In this document: one piece after another, positions 19,361 to 26,027 of the stretch
Layout of the letters: each line of letters starts with the position of its first letter
How positions within the stretch are numbered: position 1 is the stretch's first letter
NCBI GenBank assembly: GCA_903822175.1
Contig: CAIJOB010000005.1
Coordinates: forward strand, 1 to 64,000
DNA from: an uncultured Alphaproteobacteria bacterium
GTDB taxonomy: Bacteria; Pseudomonadota; Alphaproteobacteria; Caulobacterales; Caulobacteraceae
DNA: 64,000 bases
Direction of reading: 5' to 3'
The notes under the pieces: model-generated
What the model saw: only the letters and a program-made list of their open reading frames with translations
What the model was told of the DNA's origin: nothing
Databases searched by the model: none
Made by a program: the position numbers and the translations under genes

Positions 19361-19377
19361 ATGACCTCGAAGGTAAT
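19361..19377. promoter_or_regulatory. Putative autoregulatory operator of XRE gene
   Basis: ATGACC-TCGAA-GGTAAT is an imperfect palindrome that matches the ATTACC-N5-GGTAAT element at 18496-18512 in sequence and spacing. It lies 35 bp upstream of the XRE start codon, a usual position for an autoregulatory site. Confidence 0.55.
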
Positions 19378-19380
19378 GGG

Positions 19381-20376
19381 CTAGTCCCGCAGCAGCGGCA
19401 GCGAGAGCCCCGACACCGGCCGCGCGCCCAGGATCTCGCGGCGGAAGCGGTAGAGCTCGGCGGGACGGCCGCCGGTCTCGGCGTCCATGCGGCCCAGGCC
19501 CTCGACCAGTTCGGCGCGCTCCAGGGCGCGGCGGAAGTTCTGCTTGTGCAGGGGCACGCCGGCGATCGCCTCCACCGCCCGCTGCAAGGCCGAGAGCGTG
19601 AAGGCGTCGGGCATCAGCTCGAACACCACCGGGCGGTACTTCAGCTTGCCGCGCAGGCGGGAAACCGCAGTCGCCAGGATGCGGCGGTGGTCGCTCAGCA
19701 TGGGCTCGCCCAGCGCGGCGGCGAGCGGCGCGGACATGGCGGCGACCACCTCGCCCCGGTCGCGGGCGGCTTCCGGGGCCAGGCCGGCTTCGTAGAGCAG
19801 CTCATAGCGCTCCAGCACCCGCTCTTCGTTCCAGGGCGCGCCGTCCAGCGCGAACAGCAGACGCGCACGCGCCATGCGCGGCGCATCGTTGGCCGCCCAA
19901 CGCCACAGCGCGTCCTCGATCAGCGGCAGGGCGGCAGGCCGGCCATCCCGCCAGTCCTCGTAGGGGAAGAACCGCGTCCAGGGCCGCCATTCCGAGCCCG
20001 GCGCGTGGGTGTCCACCGCCGCCGTCGCCAGCGCCAGATAGCCCACCGAGATCACCCGGCCATGGTCGGAGCGCTCGCCGCCAAGTCCGCCCATGTCGGC
20101 CAGCGGCGCGTCGCGGCCCTTGTCGCCAAAGGTGTAGAGCTGCTCGACATAGCCCAGGGTGAATCGGGTCTGCTCGGTGACGAAGGCCCGCATGGCGAGC
20201 TCGAAGGTGCGGTGGCCCAGCGGATCGAACGGCCCGAACGGCAGCCCCTCGGCGGTGGCGCCGGGTGGACGCACGGTCAGGACGACGGCGTCATCGTCCT
20301 GGATGGCCACCACCACCGCCGAAAGGCCGATGACCACACGCCCATCAAAACGGGGGTTGTCGGCGGCTCCGCTCAT
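19381..20376 (-). CDS. nadQ: NAD biosynthesis regulator NadQ (Nudix-like plus winged helix)
   Basis: The 331-residue protein has an N-terminal Nudix-like domain (GLSAVVVAI, LPFGPFDPLGHRTFELAMRAFV, GYVEQLYTFGD) and a C-terminal winged-helix region (KHNFRR-like HKQNFRRALERAELVE, then GGRPAELYRFR). This layout matches the COG4111 family, named NadQ, which represses NAD synthesis genes in Alphaproteobacteria. The Nudix box is degenerate, fitting a sensor rather than a hydrolase. Its start overlaps the HD gene stop by ATGA. No nad genes are in this window, so regulation would be in trans. Confidence 0.78.
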   Translation of the reverse strand: MSGAADNPRFDGRVVIGLSAVVVAIQDDDAVVLTVRPPGATAEGLPFGPFDPLGHRTFELAMRAFVTEQTRFTLGYVEQLYTFGDKGRDAPLADMGGLGGERSDHGRVISVGYLALATAAVDTHAPGSEWRPWTRFFPYEDWRDGRPAALPLIEDALWRWAANDAPRMARARLLFALDGAPWNEERVLERYELLYEAGLAPEAARDRGEVVAAMSAPLAAALGEPMLSDHRRILATAVSRLRGKLKYRPVVFELMPDAFTLSALQRAVEAIAGVPLHKQNFRRALERAELVEGLGRMDAETGGRPAELYRFRREILGARPVSGLSLPLLRD

Positions 20377-21017
20377 TCGGTGTCGTAGGCCCCGGCGCCG
20401 GAGGTGTAGCCCGCCGCGTCCGACAGCACGTGGAAGCGCTCGATATAGCGCGCCTGGGCGGCGGCCGGCGGCAGGGGGTCGATGGTCAGGCTGTAGCCCT
20501 TCGGCGGCGCGTCGAAGAACGCCAGGGACTCTGTGTGGGTGAACCCGGCCAGCTGGGTCGCCTCGAAGAAGGCGCAGGCCCGGTCGGCCTGTTTGATCAG
20601 TCGCTTGATCTCCGCCGGCGTCTTGGCCGGCAGACCGAAGCGGACGTGGATCGCGGTCTCCAGCCGCTCCTCGAAATCCTTGTAGTTGACCCCCAGCGCC
20701 GCCTTGAACGGCGAGATCATGTCGCCGATCACATACTCCGAGGCGTCGTGCAGCAGGGCGGCCAGGCGCCAGCGCGGCGACACGCCGGGCTGGATATGGG
20801 CGACGATCTCTTCGACCACCACCGAGTGCTGGGCGACCGAGAAGGCATGCTCGCCGGTGGTCTGGCCGTTCCAGCGCGCCACGCGGGCCAGTCCGTGGGC
20901 GATATCCTCGATCTCGACGTCCATCGGCGACGGGTCGAGCAGGTCCAGCCGGCGGCCCGACAGCATCCGTTGCCAGGCGCGGGGTTCAGCCGCCGATCGA
21001 CGCAGCCCTTTCCTCAC
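20373..21017 (-). CDS. HD domain phosphohydrolase (YfbR-like)
   Basis: The 214-residue product is assigned GTG 21017, which has GGAGGG 10 bases upstream; the open frame extends to 21068. HD residues are visible in GEHAFSVAQHSV, ALLHDASEYVIGD and a later QADRACAFFEA. The family includes 5'-deoxynucleotidase YfbR. The segment RLDLLDPSPMDVEIEDIAHGL precedes the domain. The gene is coupled to nadQ by an ATGA overlap. A role in nucleotide turnover is likely but the substrate is unknown. Confidence 0.88.
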   Translation of the reverse strand: MRKGLRRSAAEPRAWQRMLSGRRLDLLDPSPMDVEIEDIAHGLARVARWNGQTTGEHAFSVAQHSVVVEEIVAHIQPGVSPRWRLAALLHDASEYVIGDMISPFKAALGVNYKDFEERLETAIHVRFGLPAKTPAEIKRLIKQADRACAFFEATQLAGFTHTESLAFFDAPPKGYSLTIDPLPPAAAQARYIERFHVLSDAAGYTSGAGAYDTE

Positions 21018-21061
21018 CGACGCGTTCCCTCCACAGTCAAGGTCACGACCTGACGCATGCC

Positions 21062-21075
21062 TTGGCAAATATCAA
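21062..21075 (+). promoter_or_regulatory. Possible FixK/FNR-type box upstream of stress protein
   Basis: TTGGC-AAAT-ATCAA matches the FNR/FixK consensus TTGAT-N4-ATCAA at 8 of 10 defined bases. It ends 49 bp before the start of a universal stress protein gene, a class often induced by oxygen limitation. A single imperfect site; tentative. Confidence 0.35.
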
Positions 21076-21124
21076 TGTGAGCATAGGCCCGGGGCGGCAG
21101 AAGTTCACGTAAAGGAGCCGAAAG

Positions 21125-21937
21125 ATGAGCTGGGCTCGGATCATGGCGCCCCTGTCCGGCGGCGCGGGCGACAAGGCGGCGGTGGCGGCGGCGGTGATGC
21201 TGGCGCAGCCGTTTCAGGCCGAGATGATCGCCGTCTACACCCCCGCCGACGTGGCCGACGTGATGCCCTGGATGGGCGAAGGGTTCCTGGGTGGCGTGCA
21301 GACCGCGGCGCTGGAGTCCCTGAAGGAGGCCGCCGACGCCGGCGAGAAGAACGCGCGGGCGGCCCTTGAGACAACGAAATACGCCAAGGCCCGCTTCATC
21401 GCCCTGCAGACCCCGGTCTGGGCCGGGCTCTCGGCGGAGAGCCGGCTGTCCGACGTGGTGGTGTTCACCTCGGACTCGGCGCGGGGCAGGGGCCCCTTGG
21501 CCGAGGCGTTCCAGCAGATGGTCGCCGACGAACAGCGCCCGGTGCTGATCGCACGCGAGGGTCTGAAAGTCGGCGGCACGGTGGCTGTGGCCTGGGACGG
21601 CGGCAAGGAGGCGAGCCGGGCCGCGCGCCTAGCCATGCCCCTGCTGGAAAAGGCCAAGAAGGCGGTGATCCTGGCCGCGCCCAAGGCCAGCTCCCGCAGC
21701 TTCGACGCCGGCCGGCTGAAATCCTACTACGCGGCGCGCGGCGTGGACGCCGAGATCGATATCCTGCCCGACAGTGGCGACGCCGCCCCGCTGCTGCTCT
21801 ACGCGGCCAAGAAGGCGGGGGCGGATATCCTGGTGGCCGGCGCCTTTGGCCATCCCCGCCTGCAGGAGTTCATTTTTGGCGGCACAACGCGCAGTCTGTT
21901 GAACTCCGACGAGCCTTCGCTGTTCTTATCTCACTAG
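21125..21937 (+). CDS. Universal stress protein family protein
   Basis: The 270-residue protein has the two-part UspA layout. The first half begins WARIMAPLSGGAGDKAAVAAAVMLA. The second half carries TVAVAWDGGKEASRAARLAMPLL and ends with the nucleotide-binding type sequence GADILVAGAFGHPRLQEFIFGGTTRSLL. A good ribosome-binding site (AAAGGAG) precedes the ATG. Such proteins accumulate under starvation or low oxygen. An upstream FixK-like site would fit that, though weakly. Confidence 0.9.
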   Translation: MSWARIMAPLSGGAGDKAAVAAAVMLAQPFQAEMIAVYTPADVADVMPWMGEGFLGGVQTAALESLKEAADAGEKNARAALETTKYAKARFIALQTPVWAGLSAESRLSDVVVFTSDSARGRGPLAEAFQQMVADEQRPVLIAREGLKVGGTVAVAWDGGKEASRAARLAMPLLEKAKKAVILAAPKASSRSFDAGRLKSYYAARGVDAEIDILPDSGDAAPLLLYAAKKAGADILVAGAFGHPRLQEFIFGGTTRSLLNSDEPSLFLSH

Positions 21938-21955
21938 CTGCATCGAGGACGCCCA

Positions 21956-22330
21956 ATGACCCTGTCGCGCATCGTCATGCGGCTTGCCCGCAACCCTGGC
22001 ACCGAATTCGCCGGTGGCGACGACCATCGCGGCTATGCGCTCATTGCGCCGCTCACCGACGACGGCCACCTGGACGAGGCCGCCTATTCCAAATCGCGCG
22101 ACGCCTGCACCGTGCGGCATTTCACGCCGGACGATGACCCGACCGATGGGCGTCTGGTGCGCCGGGGCCAGCGCTGGTTCTTCGACTATGACGGGGACGA
22201 CGTGGCCGAGGACGAGCAGCCGTTCCGCCTGGGCCAGCACCGGTTCGCGGTCGGCGAATACGTCACCGTCACCGACGAGGATGGCCGCCCGCTGACCTAC
22301 AAGGTCGTCGAGGTGCAACCCGCGGGCTGA
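21956..22330 (+). CDS. Conserved hypothetical protein
   Basis: The 124-residue acidic soluble protein (MTLSRIVMRLARNPGTEF...) has no signal peptide or membrane segment. The C-terminal half (HRFAVGEYVTVTDEDGRPLTYKVVEV) looks like a small beta-barrel. It follows the stress protein gene by 18 bp on the same strand, so co-transcription is likely. No family function is recognised. Its stop abuts the convergent gene's stop as TGATCA. Confidence 0.8.
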   Translation: MTLSRIVMRLARNPGTEFAGGDDHRGYALIAPLTDDGHLDEAAYSKSRDACTVRHFTPDDDPTDGRLVRRGQRWFFDYDGDDVAEDEQPFRLGQHRFAVGEYVTVTDEDGRPLTYKVVEVQPAG

Positions 22331-22642
22331 TCAGCCGCCGGGGTCTTTCCAAGGACGCTGGGCCTGGGCGTTGCGGGTGGTCGCCTGATCGATGCGGCGG
22401 CGTTCGGCGATCTCGTCGCGCCGGGCGCAGACCTCTTTGGGGAACAGGCTGCCGATCACCGATTCCTTGTGGCAGATCATCTCGGCTGGATCGGGCGCGC
22501 CGCTCTGTCGTCCGGAGGTGACGGTCACCGGGCTCACCGCATGAGCCGCTGCCGGCGCGGACGGTGTCGTCGACGTCGGCGTGGCGGCCTCGGGCGCGGC
22601 CTGGAGCAGCAGAGCCGCCGCGGAAAAGATGGCGCCGATCAT
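22331..22642 (-). CDS. Small exported hypothetical protein
   Basis: The 103-residue product starts at ATG 22642 after a strong AGGAGG. A short signal-like segment (MIGAIFSAAALLLQAAPEAA) precedes a Thr/Ala/Pro linker and a conserved-looking C-terminal region with two cysteines (MICHKESVIGSLFPKEVCARR). The cysteine spacing suggests a periplasmic disulphide. Function unknown. It is convergent with the preceding gene. Confidence 0.72.
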   Translation of the reverse strand: MIGAIFSAAALLLQAAPEAATPTSTTPSAPAAAHAVSPVTVTSGRQSGAPDPAEMICHKESVIGSLFPKEVCARRDEIAERRRIDQATTRNAQAQRPWKDPGG

Positions 22643-22756
22643 CGTTCGCCTCCTGAAAATTCAGGAAAAGCTTAGCCGCCGGCGTTGCATTGTCACGCGC
22701 TCGAAAAAGCCAGTCGGCCGCCGTCAAACGCGCAAAATGATCGCGTGCTCTTGGGG

Positions 22757-23611
22757 CTAGACCCCGGCGTTCTTGCGGACCAGGCGTTTGACGTCCTCGG
22801 AGACGTCATGGTGGTCGCCGTGATGGGCCTTGAACACCGCCACGGTGATCGGGCCGGTCTTGGGGCCGCCCGCCTCGTAGCCGACAGCCTTCCAGCCGTC
22901 CTTCAGATTGTCCTTGGCCAGGATGTAGGTCGACCGGAAGCCGCGGCGCTCGCGGGACAGCGCCTCGCCGCGCAGCCGCACGTCGCGCGACATGCGAACC
23001 GTCGCCCCGTCCTCGCCGGCGTCCACATGCACGCCACCCACGCTGACATTGGCCTTGTCGTCGTCGGCGGTGATGTGGATGCCGGGCAGGTTGATGTTGG
23101 CGTGGTCGCCGTGCGCGCCGGAGTCAGCGACGATCGTCCCGCCGCCGATGGAGACGTGGTCGGAGCCATTGTGACTGTGGTCGGCGTCGCTGTCGTCGTC
23201 CTTGCGCGACTTGCGCAGGTCGTTGAAGGCGTCGCTCTCGGCTTCCTTGGCGGCCTTGGCCGCGTCGGCCGCGGCGCCCTTGCTGGCCTTGTTGTCGACG
23301 CTCGTTCCGGCCGCCTTGGCGTCGGTGGCCGGCGTCGGCGCGACCTGCTCGCCCTGCAGTTCGGTCTCGATGGGCAGCAAGGCCGCTTCGTAGGTGGAGG
23401 ACACCGGGATCAGCCGCAGCGACACCTCATCGCCATTGCGGCTCGTGTAGGTGCAGGTCTTCTTGTCCGGGGCCATGGTCGAGAGCTTCAGGTCGCCCTG
23501 GTCCGACGGGCAGTCCAGCGCCACGCGCGCGGCCGCCGGCGTCGTGGGCCCGCAGGCCGAAAGGCTCATCAGCGCGAGCCCGCAGGCGGAAAGCATGAAC
23601 AGCGGCTTCAT
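22757..23611 (-). CDS. His/Asp-rich putative lipoprotein
   Basis: The 284-residue product has a lipoprotein signal with lipobox LSAC at residues 17-20. The middle holds an Ala/Lys helix-prone stretch, then HSHNGSDH and short repeats of the form VSIGGGTIVADSG, INLPGIHITADD and VSVGGVHVDAG that suggest a small beta-solenoid. The C terminus reads FKAHHGDHHDVSEDV. The clustered His and Asp suggest metal binding, which is inference. A strong hairpin covers its ribosome-binding site. It lies about 100 bp downstream of moxR on the same strand. Confidence 0.8.
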   Translation of the reverse strand: MKPLFMLSACGLALMSLSACGPTTPAAARVALDCPSDQGDLKLSTMAPDKKTCTYTSRNGDEVSLRLIPVSSTYEAALLPIETELQGEQVAPTPATDAKAAGTSVDNKASKGAAADAAKAAKEAESDAFNDLRKSRKDDDSDADHSHNGSDHVSIGGGTIVADSGAHGDHANINLPGIHITADDDKANVSVGGVHVDAGEDGATVRMSRDVRLRGEALSRERRGFRSTYILAKDNLKDGWKAVGYEAGGPKTGPITVAVFKAHHGDHHDVSEDVKRLVRKNAGV

Positions 23612-23618
23612 ATGAAAA

Positions 23619-23656
23619 GGCTCCGGTCGTTCTTGTTAAGGAACGTGACCGGAGCC
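23619..23656 (-). promoter_or_regulatory. Hairpin sequestering the lipoprotein ribosome-binding site
   Basis: GGCTCCGGTC-GTTC (23619-23632) pairs with 23641-23656 around an 8-nt loop with a 2-nt bulge. On the minus strand the descending arm contains GGAG and is followed by TTTTC and then the start codon at 23611. The GGAG is the only good ribosome-binding site, so folding would block translation; the U-run also makes it terminator-like. Confidence 0.6.
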
Positions 23657-23714
23657 CCTTCAAAAGGCGAGTGAATTCGATGTAACGCCCGTTACGGCGC
23701 CGCTATTGCCCGGC

Positions 23715-24584
23715 CTACTGTCCCGGCCGCGAGCCCGCGCCTTCGCGCCGCGCCAGGAAGGCCAGACGCTCGAAAAGGTGCACGTCCTGCTCGTTCTTCA
23801 ACAGGGCGCCGTGCAGCGGCGGGATCAGCTTGGTGGGGTCCCGTTCCTTCAGCGCCTCGGCGTCGATATCCTCGACCATCAGGAGCTTCAGCCAGTCGAG
23901 CAGCTCCGAGGTCGAGGGCTTCTTCTTCAGGCCCGGCACCTTGCGCATGTCGTAGAAAATCCGCAGCGCCTCAGCGACCAGCTTCTGCTTGATGTTCGGA
24001 TAGTGCACCTCGACGATCTCGTTCATCGTCTCGGCTTCGGGGAAGCGGATGTAGTGGAAGAAGCAGCGGCGCAGGAAGGCGTCCGGCAGCTCCTTTTCGT
24101 TGTTCGAGGTGATGATCACGATCGGCCGGACCACGGCCTTGATCGTCTCATTGGTCTCGTAGACGTAGAACTCCATCCGATCGAGTTCTTGCAGCAGGTC
24201 GTTGGGGAACTCGATGTCGGCCTTGTCGATCTCGTCGATCAGCAGGACCGGGCGCTTTTCGGCGGTGAACGCCTCCCAGAGCTTGCCCTTCTTGATGTAG
24301 TTGCGGACGTCCTTGACCCGCTCGTCGCCGAGCTGGCTGTCGCGCAGGCGGGTGACGGCGTCATATTCGTAGAGGCCTTGTTGGGCCTTGGTGGTCGACT
24401 TGATGTGCCAGGTGATCAGCTCGGCGCCCAGCGCATTGGCGATCTCGTAGGCGAGGACCGTCTTGCCGGTGCCGGGCTCGCCCTTGATCAGCAGCGGCCG
24501 CTCCAGCGCCACGGCGGCGTTCACCGCGACCTTGAGGTCCTCGGTCGCAATATAGTTCTCGGTGCCTTCGAAACGCTCGTTCAT
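23715..24584 (-). CDS. MoxR family AAA+ ATPase
   Basis: The 289-residue ATPase starts at ATG 24584 (MNERFEGTENYIATEDLKVA). Walker A is GEPGTGKT near residues 35-42, Walker B is LLIDEIDKAD, sensor 1 is VIITSNNEKELPDAF and the arginine segment is LRRCFFHY. MoxR ATPases act as chaperones, normally with a von Willebrand A-domain protein encoded next door. No such gene is adjacent here. The next gene on this strand is the His-rich lipoprotein. It is divergent from the cytidylyltransferase gene. Confidence 0.93.
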   Translation of the reverse strand: MNERFEGTENYIATEDLKVAVNAAVALERPLLIKGEPGTGKTVLAYEIANALGAELITWHIKSTTKAQQGLYEYDAVTRLRDSQLGDERVKDVRNYIKKGKLWEAFTAEKRPVLLIDEIDKADIEFPNDLLQELDRMEFYVYETNETIKAVVRPIVIITSNNEKELPDAFLRRCFFHYIRFPEAETMNEIVEVHYPNIKQKLVAEALRIFYDMRKVPGLKKKPSTSELLDWLKLLMVEDIDAEALKERDPTKLIPPLHGALLKNEQDVHLFERLAFLARREGAGSRPGQ

Positions 24585-24762
24585 GGGGCTCCCCGCCGGC
24601 GGGTCAGGCCCGCATTCGAACAGTTGTTTGTCTGGCGCCAACCTAAAGCCACCCGCGCGGCTTGCAAGCGGCTTCGCCCACAAGCGCCTGCGGCGAACGC
24701 GTCTGGTTGTCGCGCACGCAGAGTCGGCGCTAGGTGAGGGCGTCTTTAGAGGCTGAGCCACC

Positions 24763-25458
24763 TTGAATCTCGCCATCCTTCAGGCCCGCATGACCTCGTC
24801 CCGCCTGCCGGGGAAGGTCATGGCGCCGGTGCTGGGCGAGCCGATGATCGGCCGCCAGGTGGAGCGGCTGCGCCGCGCGCGCCGCATCGACATGTTGGTG
24901 GTGGCGACCAGCGTCGATCCCACGGACGATCCGTTGACCGCCTATATCGAGCGGCTCGGCGTGCCGGTGTACCGCGGGCCGCTGGACGACGTGCTGGAGC
25001 GCTTCCGAGGCGCCGCCCTGATGCCGGGCGCCGACGCGGTGGTGCGGCTGACCGCCGATTGCCCGCTGGCTGACCCCGGCCTGATCGATCAGGTGATCGA
25101 ACACCATCACGCGGTGGGCGCCGACTACACCTCCAACACGCTGGGGACCCGGACCTATCCGCACGGCCTCGACGCCGAGGTGATCCGCACCCAGGTGCTG
25201 CTGGACGCCGCCGAGCTGGCCGCCGATCCCTATGAGCGCGAGCACGTGACGCCGTATATTTACCGCCGGCCGCAGACCTACAAACTGGCCGGGGTGGCGC
25301 GCCACGACAGCTGGGCGGCGCTGCGCTGGACGGTCGATCTGCCGGAGGATCTGGTTTTCGTGCGCGAGGTCTACGCCAAGCTCTATCCCTTCGATCCGGC
25401 CTTCACCTCCGAGGCCATCGCCGCCCTGCCGGTGAACACAGCCAGGGTCCCCGCATGA
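24763..25458 (+). CDS. SpsF-like cytidylyltransferase
   Basis: The 231-residue nucleotidyltransferase starts at TTG 24763. The nucleotide-binding start is AILQARMTSSRLPGKVM, and the metal/sugar region is RLTADCPLADP. It belongs to the SpsF/CMP-KDO synthetase-like group that activates sugars with CTP. It overlaps pseH by ATGA and lies next to flmG, so a role in CMP-nonulosonic acid supply for flagellin glycosylation is likely. It differs from the classical PseF group, so I give no gene symbol. Confidence 0.87.
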   Translation: MNLAILQARMTSSRLPGKVMAPVLGEPMIGRQVERLRRARRIDMLVVATSVDPTDDPLTAYIERLGVPVYRGPLDDVLERFRGAALMPGADAVVRLTADCPLADPGLIDQVIEHHHAVGADYTSNTLGTRTYPHGLDAEVIRTQVLLDAAELAADPYEREHVTPYIYRRPQTYKLAGVARHDSWAALRWTVDLPEDLVFVREVYAKLYPFDPAFTSEAIAALPVNTARVPA

Positions 25459-26027
25459 GCGGCGCGGTGCAGGTGGTGCTCCGGCCCCTGGCGGCGGGGG
25501 ACAGCGCGCGCCTGCTCGCCTGGCGAAACCAGCCCGAGATCGCCCGCTGGATGTATTCCGACCACGCCATCACCGCCGACGAGCACGACCGCTGGTTCGT
25601 CGGTGCGCTGGGCGACGCGCGCCGCCGCTATTGGGTCATCGAGGCCGACGGGACGCCGGTGGGTCTGGCCAACCTCTACGATCTGGCGCCCGAGCATGGT
25701 CGCACCTCCTGGGCCTACTACCTTGCCGACCCGTCGACGCGCGGGCAGGGGATCGGCGCCTTCGTGGAGTATTGGGTGATCGAGCACGTGTTCGGCGAGC
25801 TGGGGCTGAACAAGCTCTGGTGCGAGGTGTTGATCGGCAACGAGGCGGTCTGGCGCCTGCACGAGGGCTTCGGCTTCCAGCGCGAGGCGCTGTTCCGCCA
25901 GCATGTGCGTAAGGACGGCGCGCCGGCCGACGTGGTGGGGCTGGGCCTCTTGAAGTCGGACTGGGCGGGAGCGCGGGCCGCGAGCCGCAGCCGGCTCACG
26001 TTGCGCGGCTTCGACCTGCCGGCCTAG
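25455..26027 (+). CDS. pseH: PseH-like N-acetyltransferase (flagellin sugar pathway)
   Basis: The 190-residue GNAT protein starts at ATG 25455. It has LRPLAAGDSARLLAWRNQPEIARWMYSD-type sequence (quoted in part: RNQPEIARWMYSDHAI), the acetyl-CoA loop DPSTRGQGIGAFVEYWVIE and the tail FGFQREALFRQHVRKDG. This matches PseH, which acetylates UDP-4-amino-4,6-dideoxy-N-acetyl-altrosamine in pseudaminic acid synthesis. Caulobacter calls the equivalent FlmH. It is coupled to the cytidylyltransferase. Its stop shares CTAG with flmG. Confidence 0.82.
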   Translation: MSGAVQVVLRPLAAGDSARLLAWRNQPEIARWMYSDHAITADEHDRWFVGALGDARRRYWVIEADGTPVGLANLYDLAPEHGRTSWAYYLADPSTRGQGIGAFVEYWVIEHVFGELGLNKLWCEVLIGNEAVWRLHEGFGFQREALFRQHVRKDGAPADVVGLGLLKSDWAGARAASRSRLTLRGFDLPA

